Shown: one piece after another, positions 5,353 to 7,924 of the stretch
How positions within the stretch are numbered: the stretch's first letter is position 1
Layout: each line of letters opens with the position of its first letter
Source: Acetobacteraceae bacterium
GTDB lineage: Bacteria > Pseudomonadota > Alphaproteobacteria > Acetobacterales > Acetobacteraceae
Length of the DNA: 7,924 bases
Direction of reading: 5' to 3'
Assembly: GCA_947476855.1 (NCBI GenBank)
Contig: CANJSR010000219.1
Location: 1 to 7,924 of the forward strand
Notes under the pieces: model-generated
The model's input: the letters and a program-made list of their open reading frames with translations, nothing else
Databases searched by the model: none
Told to the model about the DNA's origin: nothing
Translations under genes and position numbers: made by a program

Positions 5353-6981
5353 GTGACCGCCCTGCCGGTGATCGCCCTGATGGTGGTCGCCACGCAGGGT
5401 GCGCCCGATTTGTGGCCGCATCTGCTCAGCCATGTCCTGCCGGCGGCCACGCTTGAAACCGTCCTGTATCTGGGCGGCGTCGGCCTGATTGTGCTGGTGA
5501 TCGGCACCGGTTCGGCCTGGCTGATCGCGGGATACGCGTTCCCCGGCCGCCGCCTGCTGGGCTGGGCGCTGCTGCTGCCGATGGCGATGCCAACCTATAT
5601 CGCCGCCTATGCCTATCTGGATGTGCTGCACCCGGTCGGCCCGATCCAGACCGCGCTCCGCTTCGTCCTGGGCATCACCGATCCCCGTGGCCTGCATCTG
5701 CCGGACATCCGCAGCCTGGGCGGCTGCATCCTTGTGACCAGCCTGGTCCTCTATCCCTATGTCTACCTCAACGCCCGCGTCGCCTTCGCCGGACAGGCCG
5801 CGGACGCCATCTGGGCCGCCCGCACCGTCGGCGCGGGAGGCCTGAAACTGTTTCTCCGCATCGGCCTCCCACTCGCCCGCCCCGCCGTCGCCGTCGGCTT
5901 GGGCCTGGCGCTGATGGAAGCGCTGAACGACGTCGGCGCGGCCGAGTTCCTGGGCGTCCGCACCCTGACCGTGTCCATCTACGTCACCTGGCTGACCCGA
6001 GGCTCCCTGGAAGGCGCCGCCCAGATCGCCCTGGTGCTGCTCGCCCTGGTCCTGCTGCTGCTGTCGATGGAGCGCTGGGGCCGCCGGGGCGTGGTCTTCG
6101 TGGGCGACCCCAAGCCAGCCGACCCGCGGCCGCTGACCGGTTGGCGGGCCTGGGCCGCGACCACCGCCTGCCTGCTGCCGATCCTTGTCGGTTTCGCCAT
6201 TCCCGCCACCCACCTGGGCTGGAAAGCGTGGGAGCGTGTGTCCGCCTTCGGCCTGCCGCCGGACCTGCTGGTCTGGGCCTCCAACAGCGCCTTCTACGCC
6301 GGCTGGGCCGCCCTGCTGACCCTCGCGCTTGGCCTGTCCCTCGCCTTTGCGGCTCGGCGCGGCGGCGGGTTGCTGCTGCGCCTGGGCAGCATGGGCTACG
6401 CGATGCCCGGTGGCGTGGCCGCCGTCGGGCTGATCATCGGGCTCGGCTGGGTGGATGATGGGCTCGACGCGATATCCCAACTGTTCACGGGTGCCAACGC
6501 GGCCTGGGTGCTGATGGGCTCGGGCGGAGTCCTGGTGCTGGCCTACTCGATCCGTTTCCTGGCGATTCCGGCCGGCGGGCTGGACGCCGCCTATGCTCGG
6601 CTTGGCGAGGACTTCGACAGCGCCGCCCGCGGCCTGGGCTGCGGCACCTGGCGGCTGCTGGGGCAGATCCATTTGCCGATGCTCCGTGCCCCGCTGGTCG
6701 CCGCCGGCCTGATCGTGTTCGTGGACGCGATGAAGGAACTGCCCGCCACGCTGCTGCTGCGCCCGATCAACGTCGAGACCCTGGCCACCGCGCTGTACGG
6801 AGAGGCCGTGCGCGGCACCTACGAAGACGGCGCGGTCGCCGCCCTGGCCCTGATCCTGATCGCGGTCCTGCCGGCGATCCTGCTGGCGTGGTTGCAGGAA
6901 TCGAGGCTCCCATCCTCCGACCGCGCCGTCGCGGCGCCACCCCCCAGCCTGGCCCTGTCCCCGGCGCCTGCGGCGGAGTAG
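5353..6981 (+). CDS. Fe(III) ABC transporter, fused two-domain permease
   Basis: This inner-membrane permease has two BPD_transp_1 domains in one chain, the arrangement of FbpB/FutB/SfuB iron permeases, and 542 residues is normal for the family. About twelve hydrophobic segments can be placed, six per half. Both halves carry the cytoplasmic EAA-type loop that contacts the ATPase: DAIWAARTVGAGG with RIGLP at 151-173, and FDSAARGLGCGTWRLLGQIHLP at 421-442. The C-terminal tail from about 519 is Pro/Ala/Ser-rich. The given start is the first conventional codon (GTG 5353), but it cuts into the first membrane segment and has no ribosome binding site. The frame stays open back to the binding protein stop, and LIPRLAAVLAAL before it looks like the true start of that segment, so the protein probably begins at about 5303-5320. 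It follows the binding protein closely in one operon. No ATPase gene follows. Confidence 0.9.
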   Translation: MTALPVIALMVVATQGAPDLWPHLLSHVLPAATLETVLYLGGVGLIVLVIGTGSAWLIAGYAFPGRRLLGWALLLPMAMPTYIAAYAYLDVLHPVGPIQTALRFVLGITDPRGLHLPDIRSLGGCILVTSLVLYPYVYLNARVAFAGQAADAIWAARTVGAGGLKLFLRIGLPLARPAVAVGLGLALMEALNDVGAAEFLGVRTLTVSIYVTWLTRGSLEGAAQIALVLLALVLLLLSMERWGRRGVVFVGDPKPADPRPLTGWRAWAATTACLLPILVGFAIPATHLGWKAWERVSAFGLPPDLLVWASNSAFYAGWAALLTLALGLSLAFAARRGGGLLLRLGSMGYAMPGGVAAVGLIIGLGWVDDGLDAISQLFTGANAAWVLMGSGGVLVLAYSIRFLAIPAGGLDAAYARLGEDFDSAARGLGCGTWRLLGQIHLPMLRAPLVAAGLIVFVDAMKELPATLLLRPINVETLATALYGEAVRGTYEDGAVAALALILIAVLPAILLAWLQESRLPSSDRAVAAPPPSLALSPAPAAE

Positions 6982-7066
6982 GTCCCGAGACGCCCTTGGG
7001 TCGAGACGCGGATCGAGGCCGGGAAGCGGGTCATGCTGGCGGAGCGTCGTCAGGTGATGCAAACGC

Positions 7067-7170
7067 GTCATGCCGGGCGACGGCCCGGCACCCACGACTT
7101 TGCCCGGCTGCCAACAGCAAAGACGTGGATGGCGGCCCGGAGCCTGTCCTCGGGCCGGCTCTTCGCCGGA
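7067..7170. repeat. Composite palindromic element downstream of the iron operon
   Basis: Several nested dyads fill the gap between the convergent permease and amidase genes. TGCCGGGC (7071-7078) pairs perfectly with GCCCGGCA (7083-7090) over a 4-base loop. CCACGACTTTG (7092-7102) pairs with CAAAGACGTGG (7118-7128) with one mismatch over a 15-base loop. CGGCCCG (7133-7139) pairs with CGGGCCG (7151-7157), and CCGGC (7155-7159) with GCCGG (7165-7169). The order (GC hairpin, CCACGACTTTG arm, return arm, GC hairpin) makes a near-symmetrical structure about 100 bases long. The pattern resembles dispersed extragenic palindromes seen in alphaproteobacteria; repetition in this genome cannot be tested here. 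It may also serve as a bidirectional terminator, although no T-run follows. The rest of the 244-base gap (6982-7225) shows no gene I can support. Confidence 0.55.
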
Positions 7171-7225
7171 CCTGGGGGGCCGCCACGACGGATGGATCGA
7201 CGACTGCGCCGCGCCTACGCTCACC

Positions 7226-7924
7226 CTACCCCGGCGGAACCGTCCCCACCCGGGGATCAATCGGCAACAACCGATCCAACCCCATCACCCCCTCCAGCAA
7301 CGCCGCCGCCCCCAAAATCGCCGCCTCGCTCCGAGGCCCGCCGGAAATCTGCAACCCCACCGGCCGACCCCACTGGTCAAAGCCCGCCGGCACAGCCACC
7401 GCCGGACACCCGGTCAGCGTGATCGCCGCGTTCAGCATTGACGCCGCCATGTAGTTGGTCAGCTTCTTCCCATCCACCGTCTCCGGATGCCGCAGGTTCA
7501 CATCGAATGCCGGAGTCGCCGCACTCGGCGTGATGAAGATGTCGAACCGGTCGAACATCGCCGCATACCGCCGGTAGAACGCCGCACGCTCCCGCTCCGC
7601 CCACGCCAACTGGCTGGGAGTCTGGCCCAGGCCCTTTTCCGTGTTCCAGATGATGTCCGGCTTCAGCAGGTCGCGATGCGTCTGCAACTGCAACTCCCGG
7701 TCCACCACGAAATGCTGGGAGCGCAGCACCATGAACACATCCTCCAGCGGCCCGAGGTCGGGAGCGAATTCCTCGACCTCACACCCCAGAGCCTCGAACT
7801 GGCGGGCCGCCTTCTCGCAGATCTCCCGCGTTTCCCGGTCCACGCCCATCTGGCCGTTGTAGTTCGCGCTGAACGCCACCCGCCGCGGCGGGCGCGCCTC
7901 CGCCACCGCGCGGGCAAAGGGCAC
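7226..7924 (-). CDS. Amidase-signature family enzyme, C-terminal part
   Basis: This is a 232-residue fragment open to the right edge; the true start lies outside the window. It matches the C-terminal half of amidase-signature (GatA/AMIDASE) enzymes. RRVAFSANYNGQMGVDRETREICEKAA starts the region after the catalytic core, at residue 13 of the fragment. Then come FDIFITPSAATPAF (about 127-140), NYMAASMLNAAITLTGCPAVAVPAGFDQWGRPVGLQISG (about 157-195) and SEAAILGAAALLE. The Ser-cisSer-Lys catalytic triad would be in the missing N-terminal half, so activity cannot be judged and the substrate is unknown; members hydrolyse many carboxamides. It reads to a normal TAG stop at 7228-7226 with a Pro-rich tail (RVGTVPPG). 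It converges on the iron permease across the palindrome-rich gap. Confidence 0.88.
   Translation of the reverse strand: MPFARAVAEARPPRRVAFSANYNGQMGVDRETREICEKAARQFEALGCEVEEFAPDLGPLEDVFMVLRSQHFVVDRELQLQTHRDLLKPDIIWNTEKGLGQTPSQLAWAERERAAFYRRYAAMFDRFDIFITPSAATPAFDVNLRHPETVDGKKLTNYMAASMLNAAITLTGCPAVAVPAGFDQWGRPVGLQISGGPRSEAAILGAAALLEGVMGLDRLLPIDPRVGTVPPG

Noticed and set aside
6986..7009. Direct repeat CGAGACGC at 6986-6993 and 7002-7009
   Set aside because: Two 8-base GC-rich copies are easily expected by chance and no larger structure accompanies them.
3346..7260. A 1304-codon open frame on the minus strand across the iron operon and the peptidase 5' half
   Set aside because: It is antisense to three well-supported genes and extremely rich in Gly, Arg, Gln and Ala, as expected for a shadow frame in GC-rich DNA; it has no recognisable domain.
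6888..7454. Overlapping plus-strand frames (6888-7454, 7033-7422, 7070-7441) after the permease
   Set aside because: They run through the palindromic repeat and antisense to the amidase; their Pro/Arg/Ser/Thr-rich products reflect GC bias. None encodes the missing ATPase (no Walker or ABC signature motif).

Overview
The window comes from a high-GC Gram-negative bacterium, most likely an alphaproteobacterium; a Rhodospirillales/Acetobacteraceae-like origin is my best guess. The grounds are strong G/C preference at third codon positions, gene families common in that group, and a long imperfect palindrome near 7067-7170 that resembles dispersed palindromes I associate with alphaproteobacterial genomes. 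No rRNA, tRNA, CRISPR array, transposase or phage gene is visible.

Layout. (1) 1-423: the last 54 codons of an unidentified plus-strand gene, a strong hairpin just after its stop, then a plausible 62-aa hypothetical protein. (2) 424-1483: a 142-base leader with a 7-bp inverted repeat and a four-codon mini-ORF, then a complete Mrr-type (type IV) restriction endonuclease with no modification partner in view. (3) 1485-4094, minus strand: three tightly spaced genes forming a probable operon, transcribed in the order M20-family metallopeptidase (dipeptidase-like), CBS-CBS-BON protein, small lipoprotein. The lipoprotein converges on mrr with one base between the two stop codons. (4) 4095-4272: a divergent promoter region containing a candidate sigma-70 promoter and a Fur-like operator. 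(5) 4273-6981, plus strand: a ferric-iron ABC importer made of a periplasmic binding protein and a fused two-domain permease of the Fbp/Fut/Sfu type. The permease start is uncertain and may mark a one-base frameshift. No ATPase gene follows. (6) 6982-7225: a non-coding gap with nested GC-rich hairpins. (7) 7226-7924, minus strand: the C-terminal 232 residues of an amidase-signature enzyme, cut by the window edge.

How the genes work together. The iron genes form one unit: the binding protein captures Fe(III) in the periplasm and the permease moves it across the inner membrane, powered by an ATPase that must be encoded elsewhere. The peptidase, CBS-BON and lipoprotein genes are probably co-transcribed, but no shared pathway is obvious. 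Mrr is an orphan defence nuclease.

I see no convincing new multi-gene system. The most useful leads are the putative Fur-controlled iron operon without its ATPase, the damaged or non-canonical permease start, the mini-ORF and G-tract in mrr, and the composite palindrome downstream of the iron operon.
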